Below, piece by piece: positions 1-8,977 of a stretch of DNA of 64,000 nucleotides (position 1 is its first letter; each line of letters begins with the position of its first letter). The notes below the pieces were generated by a model that was not told the origin of the DNA, searched no databases, and saw only the letters and a list, made by a program, of their open reading frames with translations. The stretch comes from Streptomyces yatensis (GTDB lineage Bacteria > Actinomycetota > Actinomycetes > Streptomycetales > Streptomycetaceae): NCBI RefSeq assembly GCF_018069625.1, contig NZ_CP072941.1:3100001-3164000 (forward strand). The letters run 5' to 3'. The position numbers and the translations under genes were made by a program.

Positions 1-1327
1 TGTCCGCGTCGCCGATGTACGACAGATGCGGGACCTTGGCCCCGGCGCCCAGCGTGGAGTTCTTGATCTCCACGAACGTGCCGACCTTGGCGCCCTTGTC
101 GAGCCGGGTGTCGGGGCGCACATAGGCGTACGGACCGACCTGCGCCGACGCCCCCAGGACCGCCTTCTCCAGCACCGAGCTGTTGACCTGGGCGTCGGCA
201 CCGACCTCGGACCGGAACACGGTCGAGTAGGCCCGCACCCGGGCGCCCGCGCCGAGGTCCGAGCCGGTCACGGTGGACCGCTCCACCAGCGCCCCCTCGC
301 CCACGGCGGAGTCCCGCACCTCGCTGTCCGGGCCGATCACCGCACCGGCCGCCACCGAACTGGCGCCGAGCACCCGGGTGTTGGTGAGCACCACCGCCCC
401 GGCCGCCAGCCTGGCGCCGACGTCGATCCAGGCCGTCCCCGGGTCGGCGATGTCGACCCCGGCCGCCAGCCACCAGCGGTTGATCCGGTCGCGCAGGACG
501 GCCCGCACCCGGGCCAGCTGGACCTGGTCGTTGGCGCCCAGGATGTCGTCCGGGTCCTCCGCGACGGTGATGCCGATGCGCAGGTCGTGCGCGGTGAAGT
601 AGTCGAGCACGGTGGCCAGGTACTCGCCGGTGGTGTGCCCGCCGGCCAGCAGGTCGTCGAAGGCCGCGCGCAGGGCCGTGGCCTCGAACGCGTAGACCCC
701 CGCCCCCACTTCGCGCAGCCGTCCGCCGGCCGGTCCGTCGCCGGGTTCACGGCGGTCGCCCCGGTCCGGCGGCAGCAGCGCCTCGTACTCCCCCACCTCG
801 GACCGCAGTACCAGGCTGTAGCCGACGGTGTCCGGCAGGCGGCCGGACAGCAGGGTCATGGCGTTGCCCGCCTTCTCGTGGTCGGCGACCAGCCGGGCCA
901 GCGTGGGCCCGGTGAGCAGCGGCGCGTCCCCGCAGCTCACCAGGATGGTCCCGGTGAAGTCCGGGAGGCGGTCCACGGCGGCGAGCAGGGCCTGGCCGTA
1001 GCCGCCCTGATGCTCCTGGACGGCGGTCTCCGGCGCTGCCGCGGCGCCCGTGCCATGGGCGGCGAGGTATTCCTCGACGGCCGCGCGCTGGTGTCCGGTG
1101 ACCACGACCGTGCGCCGCGGCGCGAGTTCGGCCACGGCGTCGAGGACATGGCCGAGCATGGCCCGGCCGCCGACCTCGCGCAGCACCTTCTGCGGGCCGG
1201 GTCCCATGCGCTCCCCGTTCCCCGCGGCGAGCACCACGGCGGCCAGCTCCCGGGCGTTCTCCTCCCGGTCCTCCCCCGGCCCGGAAGTCAATTCTTCTGT
1301 ACCGTCGAGTATCTTCTGGGAAATCAT
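1..1327 (-). CDS. GlmU-like bifunctional protein with degenerate uridyltransferase half (3' end outside window)
   Basis: Canonical GlmU acetylates glucosamine-1-phosphate and uridylylates GlcNAc-1-phosphate to give UDP-GlcNAc in the cytosol. About 442 residues are visible and the C-terminal end lies beyond base 1. The N-terminal nucleotidyltransferase has LAAGNGERM (residues 33-41, usually LAAGxGTRM), QGGYGQA (107-113, usually QxGTGHA), GDAPLL (133-138, conserved) and EVGAGVYAF, where the family has EVNAGVYAF. The usual EYYLTD-type motif reads EYLATV. The left-handed beta-helix acetyltransferase half looks intact: YVRPDT, FVEIKNSTLGAGAKVPHLSYIGDAD. The ATG at 1327 is preceded by AGGAGG. It diverges from a glycosyltransferase, so cluster-linked sugar-nucleotide supply is plausible. 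The altered uridyltransferase motifs suggest it is not the housekeeping copy and may have lost or changed one activity. Family assignment is firm; function is not. Confidence 0.85.
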   Translation of the reverse strand, partial: MISQKILDGTEELTSGPGEDREENARELAAVVLAAGNGERMGPGPQKVLREVGGRAMLGHVLDAVAELAPRRTVVVTGHQRAAVEEYLAAHGTGAAAAPETAVQEHQGGYGQALLAAVDRLPDFTGTILVSCGDAPLLTGPTLARLVADHEKAGNAMTLLSGRLPDTVGYSLVLRSEVGEYEALLPPDRGDRREPGDGPAGGRLREVGAGVYAFEATALRAAFDDLLAGGHTTGEYLATVLDYFTAHDLRIGITVAEDPDDILGANDQVQLARVRAVLRDRINRWWLAAGVDIADPGTAWIDVGARLAAGAVVLTNTRVLGASSVAAGAVIGPDSEVRDSAVGEGALVERSTVTGSDLGAGARVRAYSTVFRSEVGADAQVNSSVLEKAVLGASAQVGPYAYVRPDTRLDKGAKVGTFVEIKNSTLGAGAKVPHLSYIGDAD

Positions 1328-1557
1328 CTCAATCAGCCCCTCCTGAGGTTGCTCAGGCCGCCCGGACTCCCTTTTGGACAGCGTGATGCAGGTCTCAGAC
1401 AAGGGCGAAGCAGACAGGCCCGCAAGGGATGCGCTGAGCCCTTGGCAGGAAGCTGTCTGCACGCTCGACCGTGCTGCCCGGCCTTCCTAGCATCGAATTC
1501 ACCACATGACGTCAACCGGCCATCTGAAGCGTCCGGATGGCGGAAGAGGAGTTATCC
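1328..1557. promoter_or_regulatory. Divergent intergenic region (glmU-like / glycosyltransferase)
   Basis: This 230-bp non-coding gap lies between two divergent starts and must hold promoters for both directions. No convincing -10/-35 pair could be read. CAGGAAGCTGTCTGCA at 1446-1461 resembles short sequences found in other intergenic regions of the cluster (see findings). Confidence 0.5.
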
Positions 1558-2814
1558 GTGAACGTCTCCAGCCCGGGCCTTCCGGAGGGAATTCCGGAGA
1601 ATGCGCGACCGCTGCACATCGCCATGTTCAACATCCCGGCGGACGGTCATGTGAATCCGAATCTCGCGCTCTGTACGGAATTGGTCAAGCGGGGCCACCG
1701 GGTCAGCTTCTCCATCGACGAGGGGCGTGCCGCGGCGGTGCGGGCCACCGGGGCCGAGCCGGTCGTCTACCGGTCGACCTTCCCGGACGCGAGCCGCGGC
1801 GAGCGGTTCCCCATCCATGATGTGATCGCGATGTCCTCGCTCTTCCTGCGGGAGGCGGTCGCGGTGCTGCCGCAGCAGATCGCCGCCTTCGAGGACGACC
1901 GCCCCGATATCGTCCTCTACGACTACGCCGCGCTGTCGGCCCAGATCCTGGCCAGGCGCTGGGGCGTCCCGGCGGTGCGGCTCTCCCCGACCCGGGTGTC
2001 CAGCAACACCTACGAGCGGGATCTGGCCCCGTTCTACGCCTCGGTGGCGGACGACCCGGCGTGGCTGGCCTACCGGGCGGAGTTCCAGCGCTTCCTGGAC
2101 GAGGGCGGGATGGAGCTGACCATCGAGGAGTTCCTCTACGTCGGACGGGCCGACCACTATGTGGTCACCATCCCGCGCGCCTTCCAGGCCGACGCGGACG
2201 AACTCGGCGACGCCTACACGTTCGTGGGCCCGGTGGTGCGCGACCAGGACCACCAGGTTCCCTGGCGGCGGCCCGCGGACGGCCGGCCGGTGCTGCTGAT
2301 CGCCTTCGGCTCGATCGCGCCCGAGGTCCCGCAGGTGCAGCGGGTCTTCTTCGAGTGCGCGGAGGCGTTCGCCGACTCGCCGTGGCATGTGGTGATGTCG
2401 ATCGGCAAGCATCTGGACCCGGCGGACTTCGGACCGCTGCCCCCGCACATCGAGCTGGACCCGGACGTCCCCCAGCTCCAGGTCCTGGCCGAGGCCGCGG
2501 CGTTCATCACGCATGCGGGCATGGGCTCCACCATGGAGGCGATCCAGTACGGCGTTCCCCTGGTGGCGGTGCCCATGGCGTTCGACCAGCTGGAGAACGC
2601 CCGGCTGACGGAGGAACTGGGCATCGGCGTACGGGTGCCCTTCGAAGGGGTCACCGGCGAGGAGCTGCGCGAGGCGGTGGAGCGGGTGTCCGCCGACCCC
2701 GAGGTGCCCCGGCGGCTGGCGGAACTGCGCGCGCAGATCCTCGCGGAGGGCGGCGCCTCCGGGGCGGCCGACGCGGTCGAGGGCGTACTGCGGCGCGCGC
2801 GGGCCGGCGTGTGA
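1558..2814 (+). CDS. MGT-family glycosyltransferase 1 (GT-B)
   Basis: This is a macrolide-glycosyltransferase-type (GT1, GT-B fold) enzyme expected to move a sugar from a nucleotide donor to a small-molecule acceptor in the cytosol. The 418 residues match the usual length. The N-terminal acceptor domain begins with HIAMFNIPADGHVNP, a hallmark of the family. The C-terminal donor domain has FITHAGMGSTMEAIQYGVP followed by AFDQLENA, where the D-Q pair contacts the donor sugar. The start is GTG 1558, with GAAGAGGAG six bases upstream; an in-frame ATG at 1537 lies in front of that ribosome site and is less likely. The stop overlaps the next gene by 4 nt (GTGA). It may glycosylate the peptide product or act in self-protection, as OleD/OleI-type enzymes do. 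The donor cannot be read reliably. Confidence 0.9.
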   Translation: MNVSSPGLPEGIPENARPLHIAMFNIPADGHVNPNLALCTELVKRGHRVSFSIDEGRAAAVRATGAEPVVYRSTFPDASRGERFPIHDVIAMSSLFLREAVAVLPQQIAAFEDDRPDIVLYDYAALSAQILARRWGVPAVRLSPTRVSSNTYERDLAPFYASVADDPAWLAYRAEFQRFLDEGGMELTIEEFLYVGRADHYVVTIPRAFQADADELGDAYTFVGPVVRDQDHQVPWRRPADGRPVLLIAFGSIAPEVPQVQRVFFECAEAFADSPWHVVMSIGKHLDPADFGPLPPHIELDPDVPQLQVLAEAAAFITHAGMGSTMEAIQYGVPLVAVPMAFDQLENARLTEELGIGVRVPFEGVTGEELREAVERVSADPEVPRRLAELRAQILAEGGASGAADAVEGVLRRARAGV

Positions 2815-3365
2815 GCGGATCGGGAACGGCCGCCGGGGCGGGGCCGGCGCGGCAGACGCGCCGGGCCGCCCTGGCCGCCTTCGTCTGGGCGGTCGTCTTC
2901 ACCGCGATGCATGTGTACTGGTTCGCCGGGGGCCGGTTCGGGCTCGGCGACGCTCCCGAGGTGGTGCCGCGCGCCACCAGCACCAGCGACCGGATCCAGG
3001 GCGCGGTCATCACCGTCATGTTCGCGGTGGGGATCGTGCTGCCCCTGGCGCTGACCCGGCCGTGGGGGCGGCGGATCCCGCGGTGGGCGGCGCTGTGCTG
3101 CCTGTGGACCGGCTGCGCGCTGGTGGCGGTGCGCGGCGGCGCCGGGCTGCTGGACACGGCGCTGCGCGGCACCGGGCTGGCGCCGCACGGTCTGACCGGC
3201 CTGACGTACGAGCAGATCACCGGCGACGCCCACCCTTCCGCGTACACCATCTGGTCCGGGGTCGGCGTCGACGCCTACTTCGTGCTCGGCGGGATCCTGT
3301 ACGGCCTGACCGCCCTGTGGCTGGGCCGCGGGGCCCGGCCCGGGCGGCCCGTCACGGCAGAGTGA
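2811..3365 (+). CDS. Small four-helix membrane protein (DUF3995-like)
   Basis: The 184-residue protein starts at GTG 2811, overlapping the glycosyltransferase stop by 4 nt, so the two are translationally coupled. Four hydrophobic segments are visible at about residues 16-38, 61-80, 91-112 and 148-170. AFVWAVVFTAMHVYWFAGG is typical of the DUF3995 type of small actinobacterial membrane proteins. It shares LALTRPWGRRIP with the LALARPWGMRLP segment of the larger membrane protein at 57379-58320, so the two are probably homologous. No catalytic motif is seen. Coupling to a glycosyltransferase suggests a membrane role in the cluster, but the function is unknown. Its 3' end overlaps the convergent ketosynthase III gene by 14 bp. 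Confidence 0.75.
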   Translation: MSGSGTAAGAGPARQTRRAALAAFVWAVVFTAMHVYWFAGGRFGLGDAPEVVPRATSTSDRIQGAVITVMFAVGIVLPLALTRPWGRRIPRWAALCCLWTGCALVAVRGGAGLLDTALRGTGLAPHGLTGLTYEQITGDAHPSAYTIWSGVGVDAYFVLGGILYGLTALWLGRGARPGRPVTAE

Positions 3366-4341
3366 CCACCAGCGCGGCGTGCGCGAGCCCCGCGCCGAAC
3401 CCCGCCAGCAGGGCCAGTCCCCCCGAGGGCAGCGCCCCGCGGTCCCTGAGGGCCTCCATGGCGAGCGGGACGGACGCGGCGGAGGTGTTTCCGGCGGAGG
3501 TGATGTCGTCGGCGACCACGACATGCGGCGGCAGGTCCAGGGCCTTGGCCACCGCCTCGGTGATGCGCAGGTTCGCCTGGTGCGGGATGAAGGCGGCCAG
3601 CTGCTCCGCCGTGACGCCCGCCCGGCCCAGGGCGGCGGCCGCCGTGCGCGGCACCTCCCTGATCGCCCAGCGGAACACCTCGGACCCGGCCATCCGCATG
3701 TACGGCCAGGGGTGGTCCGCGTCCCGGGCGGCGGTCCAGGGCTCCTGGTGGGCGATGAGGTCGTGCCGGTCCCCGTCGGACCCCCAGGCCACGGACCTGA
3801 TCCCGGGTTCGTCGGCGGGGCCGACCAGCACCGCGCCCGCGCCGTCCGCGAAGAGGAAGGCGGCCCCCCGGTCGTCCGGGTCGACGATGTCGGTCATCCG
3901 CTCGGAGCCGATCACCAGCACCCGGCGGGAGGTGCCCGCGCGGACGAGCCCGTCCGCCACGGCCAGGGCGTAGCAGAAGCCCGCGCAGGCCACGTGCACA
4001 TCGAAGGCGGCGGCGGACCGCGCGCCGACGGCCGCGGCCACCTGGGGCGCCGCCGCCGGGCTCTGGTACAGGTACGACATCGAGGCCAGCAGCACGGTGT
4101 CGACGTCGGCCGGGGCCACGCCCGCGTCGGCCAGCGCCTTGCCCCCGGCGTGCGCGGCCATGGCGATCACCGTCTCGTCCGGCCCGGCGTAGCGCCGGCT
4201 GACGATGCCCGACCGGCGCCGTATCCAGGTGTCGGAGGAGTCCAGGCGCGCGCACAGCTCCTCGTTGGGCACGGTGCGGGCGGGGCGGTAGCCGCCCAGT
4301 CCCAGGATGCGCGCGCCCGCCCGCCCCTGACGTCCGGTCAT
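3352..4341 (-). CDS. Beta-ketoacyl-ACP synthase III (FabH/KAS III-like)
   Basis: KAS III enzymes condense an acyl-CoA starter with malonyl-ACP to begin chain growth. The 329 residues match the family. The catalytic triad is visible: Cys in DVHVACAGFCYAL, His in IPHQANLRI and Asn in SAGNTSAAS. ATG 4341 overlaps the stop of the acyl-AMP ligase by 4 nt (ATGA), so the two are co-translated. In this cluster it could prime the type II PKS or make a short acyl unit used with the ligase. Its distance from the main PKS operon (43-53 kb) leaves open whether it serves the same acyl chain. Confidence 0.92.
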   Translation of the reverse strand: MTGRQGRAGARILGLGGYRPARTVPNEELCARLDSSDTWIRRRSGIVSRRYAGPDETVIAMAAHAGGKALADAGVAPADVDTVLLASMSYLYQSPAAAPQVAAAVGARSAAAFDVHVACAGFCYALAVADGLVRAGTSRRVLVIGSERMTDIVDPDDRGAAFLFADGAGAVLVGPADEPGIRSVAWGSDGDRHDLIAHQEPWTAARDADHPWPYMRMAGSEVFRWAIREVPRTAAAALGRAGVTAEQLAAFIPHQANLRITEAVAKALDLPPHVVVADDITSAGNTSAASVPLAMEALRDRGALPSGGLALLAGFGAGLAHAALVVTLP

Positions 4342-6068
4342 GACGGACCTCCGCCCACGCGCACGAGGGTGCCGTCCACGTACTGCTGGCGGCAGGTGCC
4401 GCGGCGCACCTTTCCGCTGGTCGTCTTGGGGAGGGTGCCGCGGCGGATGACGACGACGTCCTCGGCCTCCAGCCGGTGGTCGCTGCGCACCCGCTCGCGC
4501 ACGGCGCTGACGAGCACGTCGTGACCGGCCGCGCGCAGCGCCCGGCCGTCCGCCTCGATCACCACGACCAGGGCCTCCCGGTCGCCCCTGTCGACGGCGA
4601 AGGCGGCCGCGGAGGCGGGGCGCAGCGCGGGGTGGCTGCGTTCGGCGGAGTACTCCAGATCCTGCGGGTAGTGGTTGCGGCCCTTGACGACGAGGAGGTC
4701 CTTGAGCCGTCCGGTGACATAGAGCTCGCCGTCGCGGACGAAGCCGATGTCGCCGGTGCGCAGGAACGCCCCGGTGTCGGCGTCGCCGGCGATCCGGGCC
4801 CGGAAGGTCTCCTCGCTCTCCCGCTCGCGGCCCGCGTACCCGGCCGCGACGCAGGGGCCGGCGGCCCAGATCTCGCCCACCCGGCCGGGGGCGGCCGCGC
4901 GGTGGGTGGCGGGGTCCACGATGCGCACGCGGGTGTCGCCGATGGTGCGGCCGCAGCTGACCACGGGTATCGCGGCGGCGTCCGTGGTCACCGTGACCCG
5001 TCCCTCGCCGAGATCGGCGGGCGCGAGGGTGAGGGCCCGCGGCAGTTCGCCGGGGCCGCTGCCGCTGATCTTGAGGGTGTGTTCGGCGAGTCCGTATCCC
5101 GGCGAGACCGCGTGGGGGTCCAGGCCGTAGGGGGTGAACGCCTCGGTGAACGCCCGGATGGTGTGGAGCCGCACCGGCTCGGCGCCGTTGACGGCCGCCC
5201 GCCAGGCGGACAGGTCGCAGCCCGGCGCGGGGCGTGCCTCCCGTACGCACAGGTCGTAGGCGAAGTTGGGGGCCGCCGCGTGGGTGCCGCCGAACCGGGA
5301 GAGGGCCTCCAGCCAGCGGGCCGGGCGGCGGACGAACGCCTCGGGGGCCATGAGGTAGGACGGGATGCCGGCCCACAGGGGCAGGACGACGCCGAACAGC
5401 AGCCCCATGTCGTGGAAGAGCGGGAGCCAGGAGACGACGGTGCCGCCCCGGGTGGGCCACAGGGCGTCGGTCTCGGCCGCGTTGTGCCAGAAGTTGCGGT
5501 GGGTGACCATCACGCCCTTGGGCGTGCCGGTGGAGCCGGAGGTGTACTGGAGCAGCGCCACGTCGTCGAGTCCGGGGGCGGGCAGGGCCTCCCCGGCCGT
5601 CGCCGCCTGCGGGTACGCGTCGGTGGCCAGCAGTTCCAGGCCGCGCAGCTCGGGCGCGTCCGGGAAGTCCGCCAGCAGCCGGTCGCGGGTCTCCGCGGTG
5701 GTGAGGACCAGGTTGGTGCCCGAGTCGTCGGCGACGGAGCGCAGCCGGCGCAGCGCCTGGCCGTTCCTGGGGACCTGTACGGGCGCTCCCATGACCCCGG
5801 CGGCGGCGCATCCGAGCCAGGCGCGGACGAATTCGAGGCCGGTGGGATACAGCAGAACGGCGCTTTGGCCGCGCATGTCCCGGCGGCGGAGTTCGGCCGC
5901 GCGCGCGAGGGCCTGGCGCTGGAGTTCCGCGTAGGTGGCCCGTTCGTCCGGGTCCTCGCCGTTGCGGAGGTAGCAGTAGGCGAGGGCGTCGGGGGTTTCG
6001 GCGGCGCGCCGGGCGAGCAGGGCCGGCAGGGATATCAGCTTTTCGGGGGCATGGCCGACAGAAGTCAT
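4338..6068 (-). CDS. Fatty acyl-AMP ligase (FAAL-like)
   Basis: Members activate a free fatty acid as acyl-AMP and usually pass it to the phosphopantetheine arm of an ACP or T domain. The 576-residue protein has the ANL P-loop YTSGSTGTPKGVMVTH, the FAAL-typical SWLPLFHDMGL, GYGLAEHTL, and RTGDIGF with GRLKDLLVVKGRNHYPQDLE in the C-terminal half. GTLPKTTSGKVRR provides the catalytic lysine region. ATG 6068 is preferred to ATG 6074 because AAAAGG then sits at a normal distance. It is coupled to KAS III. It could load a free (re-activated) acid onto the NRPS-D C domain through an ACP, or prime the PKS. The substrate is unknown. Confidence 0.88.
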   Translation of the reverse strand: MTSVGHAPEKLISLPALLARRAAETPDALAYCYLRNGEDPDERATYAELQRQALARAAELRRRDMRGQSAVLLYPTGLEFVRAWLGCAAAGVMGAPVQVPRNGQALRRLRSVADDSGTNLVLTTAETRDRLLADFPDAPELRGLELLATDAYPQAATAGEALPAPGLDDVALLQYTSGSTGTPKGVMVTHRNFWHNAAETDALWPTRGGTVVSWLPLFHDMGLLFGVVLPLWAGIPSYLMAPEAFVRRPARWLEALSRFGGTHAAAPNFAYDLCVREARPAPGCDLSAWRAAVNGAEPVRLHTIRAFTEAFTPYGLDPHAVSPGYGLAEHTLKISGSGPGELPRALTLAPADLGEGRVTVTTDAAAIPVVSCGRTIGDTRVRIVDPATHRAAAPGRVGEIWAAGPCVAAGYAGRERESEETFRARIAGDADTGAFLRTGDIGFVRDGELYVTGRLKDLLVVKGRNHYPQDLEYSAERSHPALRPASAAAFAVDRGDREALVVVIEADGRALRAAGHDVLVSAVRERVRSDHRLEAEDVVVIRRGTLPKTTSGKVRRGTCRQQYVDGTLVRVGGGPS

Positions 6069-6211
6069 GTCCATCCTTTTCAGCGGTGGATGGCTCCTGT
6101 ATAGCCAGGGGTCCCGGGCCCCTCAAGGGCGATATCACCATGCTGCCAATATCACGGAATACCGCCCGGTAACAATTCCCGGCGTCCATTCCATGACCAT
6201 TCAATGCCGCA
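6069..6211. promoter_or_regulatory. Upstream region of the FAAL/KAS III pair
   Basis: This 143-bp gap separates the UbiB-like kinase stop from the ligase start. It is lower in G+C than its surroundings and contains two ATATCAC copies (within 6130-6160) flanking TGCTGCCA. The latter resembles the TGCCA element seen in other gaps. A minus-strand promoter is likely but is not resolved. Confidence 0.4.
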
Positions 6212-8170
6212 TCAGTTCCGCCCGCTGCCGCGCGAAATGAGGAAAAGTACTTTCAGGCCGATCACTCCGGAGATCACCAGCAGGTGATAGCCCAGTAGTT
6301 GGAAGAGTCCTATTCCGGGAACGACCAGCGGACCGCCGTCGATGCTGAGCAGGATCACCGACATGACCCCGCTGGTGGCGGCGATGAAGGTCAGCAGGAT
6401 CTCGTGCACCAGCGACCTGATGTACGTACGGTCGCGGGCGTTGGCGAAGAGCCGCACGCCGACGCCGAGGCGGCCCTGTTCGAGCGCGCTGGTGACCCGG
6501 TCCAGCCGCCGGGGCAGCCTGCGCAGCAGTTCCCAGGCCGCCATCACGTCCGTCGGGCTGATCAGCTGGCTCAGCGGATCGCCGCCGGCCCGGGCGAAGC
6601 CCCCGTCGGCGAAGGTCCGGGCCTCCTCCACCATGACGAAGCCCGGGGCGATGAGCATCAGGGTGCCCTCGAGGGTGCCCAGGGCCCGGAAGACGGCCGC
6701 GACCTCGGGCGGGATGGTCAGCCCATGGCGCTGGACCAGCCGGAAGAGGTCGGTGAAGATCTGCACGCTGGGGGTGGAGCCGGGCGCGAAGTAGCGTGAC
6801 AGGAAGCGGCCGAGCTCCCGCTGCAGCCGCTGCTCGTCGATCTCCTCGGGCCGGGTGACCACTTCCAGCAGCGCGTCGCACAGGGCGGCCGAGTCCTGGC
6901 TGTTGAGCGCGAAGAGCAGGGACCGCAGACCGGAGCGGACCTGGGCGTCGACCCGGCCGACCGAGCCGAAGTCGATGACACCGATGGCGCCGTCGTCCAG
7001 CAGCAGGATGTTCCCGGGGTGCGGATCGGCGTGGAAGGTGCCGTCGATCATCACCTGGTGGAACATGTTGACCATCACCTTCCTGGCGAGCGCCAGGCGT
7101 TCCTCCTCGGTGCCCTTGAGGACCGCGGCGGCCGAGCCGATGGGGGTGCCGGTCAGGCGCTCCATGACGAGCACCTGCTCGCCCGACCACTCCTCGTACA
7201 CCCTCGGCAGCCGGATGCCGGTGCCCTCCGAGCGCAGGGTCCAGGCCGTGCTCACGGTGGCGATGTTGGCCGCTTCGATCCGGAAGTCCAGCTCCTCACG
7301 GACCGAGGTGGCGAACCCGTCGGCCAGGTCCACCACCCCCAGGGCGCGGGCCCAGCCGGCGCGCCGCTCCAGCGTTCTGGCGAACCGCAGGATGATCTGC
7401 AGATCGCATTCGGCGACCTCCCGGACGCCCGGGCGGCGCACCTTGACCACGACCTCCTCGCCGGAGTGCAGCCGTGCCGCGTGGACCTGCGCTATGGAGG
7501 CCGCCGCCAGCGGCTCGTGGTCGAAGTGGGCGAACGCCTCCGTCAGCGGCATGCCCAGCTCCCGCTCCAGGGCCTCCCCCACCACCTGCCAGGGCTCCGG
7601 TGAGACCTGGTGGTGCAGCCGCCCCAGTTCGGCGATGAAGGCGGGCGGGAGCAGGTCCCGGCGGGTGGACAGCACCTGGCCCAGCTTGACGAAGGTGGCG
7701 CCGCCCTCCTCCAGCGCCAGCCGCAGCGGCCTGGCCATGCGCCCGGAGCCCAGCCCCCGGCCCCCGGTGGGGACCGCGCCATAGCGGCCGGGGCGCAGAC
7801 CGTGGCGCATGGCGATGGACACGATGTGCCAGTAGCGGCGGGTGCGGGTGACCCGGGACCGCGCCGACCGCACCCAGCCGCGCGGCCCGCCCACCGAGCC
7901 GCTGGGCAGGACCACTTCGAGGACGGCCAGGAAGCCGGTGGTCACCACGAGCGTGGACCCGAACTGCACCCCGGTGAGGATGCCGCGCTGCTCGGGGCGC
8001 TGCATCAGCAGGCTGAAGACGGCCAGGCCCACCACGCTGACCAGCCCGGCCAGCAGGGACCGCACGATCCCGATGCGCAGGCCCAGCAGCCTCCGGGCGC
8101 TGAACACGAAGGCCATGATGAACGCGGTCATCACCAGGAGGGCCAGGAGGAACTGGGCCAGCTTCATCAC
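6212..8170 (-). CDS. UbiB/AarF (ABC1) family atypical kinase with membrane anchor
   Basis: The ABC1/UbiB family are atypical protein-kinase-like ATPases, best known for supporting quinone lipid biosynthesis; their direct substrates are mostly unclear. The 652-residue protein begins with hydrophobic segments (about residues 3-22, 32-56 and 70-90). The kinase-like core carries FVKLGQVLSTRRDLLP (KxGQ motif), AAASIAQVHAARL (Ala-rich loop), VVVKVRRPG, FHADPHPGN and GVIDFGSVGRV. A C-terminal hydrophobic pair, about 590-645, suggests anchoring in the membrane. GTG 8170 is favoured by GAAGGA about 9 nt upstream; the next codon is ATG. It lies 18 bp after the ABC permease gene, apparently in the same operon. 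Why such a kinase sits in a peptide/polyketide cluster is not evident; lipid or redox support is a guess. Confidence 0.9.
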   Translation of the reverse strand: MMKLAQFLLALLVMTAFIMAFVFSARRLLGLRIGIVRSLLAGLVSVVGLAVFSLLMQRPEQRGILTGVQFGSTLVVTTGFLAVLEVVLPSGSVGGPRGWVRSARSRVTRTRRYWHIVSIAMRHGLRPGRYGAVPTGGRGLGSGRMARPLRLALEEGGATFVKLGQVLSTRRDLLPPAFIAELGRLHHQVSPEPWQVVGEALERELGMPLTEAFAHFDHEPLAAASIAQVHAARLHSGEEVVVKVRRPGVREVAECDLQIILRFARTLERRAGWARALGVVDLADGFATSVREELDFRIEAANIATVSTAWTLRSEGTGIRLPRVYEEWSGEQVLVMERLTGTPIGSAAAVLKGTEEERLALARKVMVNMFHQVMIDGTFHADPHPGNILLLDDGAIGVIDFGSVGRVDAQVRSGLRSLLFALNSQDSAALCDALLEVVTRPEEIDEQRLQRELGRFLSRYFAPGSTPSVQIFTDLFRLVQRHGLTIPPEVAAVFRALGTLEGTLMLIAPGFVMVEEARTFADGGFARAGGDPLSQLISPTDVMAAWELLRRLPRRLDRVTSALEQGRLGVGVRLFANARDRTYIRSLVHEILLTFIAATSGVMSVILLSIDGGPLVVPGIGLFQLLGYHLLVISGVIGLKVLFLISRGSGRN

Positions 8171-8188
8171 TGCGCGGGGTCCTTCGGG

Positions 8189-8977
8189 TCAGCGTGCGGC
8201 GGCCCTGTGGTAGGCGCGGGCGGCCATCGGGGCCACCACGATCAGCAGGGCGCACAGGATCAGGGTGCCCGCGGCCAGCGGGTGCTGGGCCGGCAGGGCG
8301 TCGCTCACCACCGTGGAGGGGTTGCCCCACAGGTCCCGGCAGGCACTCACCACCGAACTGATGGGGTTCCACTCGCCGATGATCTGCATCCAGCGCGGCA
8401 GCCCGTCCAGCGGCACGAAGGAGTTGGACAGCAGCGCGAACGGCAGGACCATCAGCGAGGAGATGGTGTTGACCGCCTCCGGGCTGCGCACCACCAGGCC
8501 GATCAGCGCGCCGATCCAGCACATGGTGAAGCCCAGGAGGAGCAGCAGGCCGAAGCCCGCGACGGTCTTGACCAGGCCGTGGTGCGCCTTCCAGCCGATG
8601 AGCAGGCCGACCAGCGCCATGACCAGGCAGCTGAGCGCCGTCATCGCCATGTCCGAGACGGTCCGGCCGAGCAGCACCGCGTAGCGGGACATCGGCAGCG
8701 ACCGGAAGCGGTCCACCAGACCGTTCTTGAGGTCGTCCGCGACGCCGGCGGCGCTCGTGCCCACCGCGGAGAACATCACCTGGGTGAAGATGCCCGCCAT
8801 GATGTACTCGCGGTAGTTGCCGCCGGGCACGGACATCGCGCTGCCGAAGAGATAGCCGAAGACCAGCACCATCACGACGGGCGCGATGGTCACCCCGATC
8901 AGCTTCTCCGGTACCCGGGCGATGTGCTTCATATGACGCCCGGCCAGGATCCAGGTGTCGGTTGCCAGTTCTCTCAT
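8189..8977 (-). CDS. ABC-2 type drug exporter permease (DrrB-like)
   Basis: This is the membrane half of a two-component exporter. The 262 residues show about six hydrophobic segments, including FGLLLLLGFTMCWIGALIGL and TLILCALLIVVAPMAA. The ABC-2 signature region runs around DDLKNGLVDRFRSLPMSR, as in DrrB proteins. ATG 8977 overlaps the ATPase stop by 4 nt. With the ATPase upstream it probably exports the cluster product and gives self-resistance. Confidence 0.93.
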   Translation of the reverse strand: MRELATDTWILAGRHMKHIARVPEKLIGVTIAPVVMVLVFGYLFGSAMSVPGGNYREYIMAGIFTQVMFSAVGTSAAGVADDLKNGLVDRFRSLPMSRYAVLLGRTVSDMAMTALSCLVMALVGLLIGWKAHHGLVKTVAGFGLLLLLGFTMCWIGALIGLVVRSPEAVNTISSLMVLPFALLSNSFVPLDGLPRWMQIIGEWNPISSVVSACRDLWGNPSTVVSDALPAQHPLAAGTLILCALLIVVAPMAARAYHRAAAR

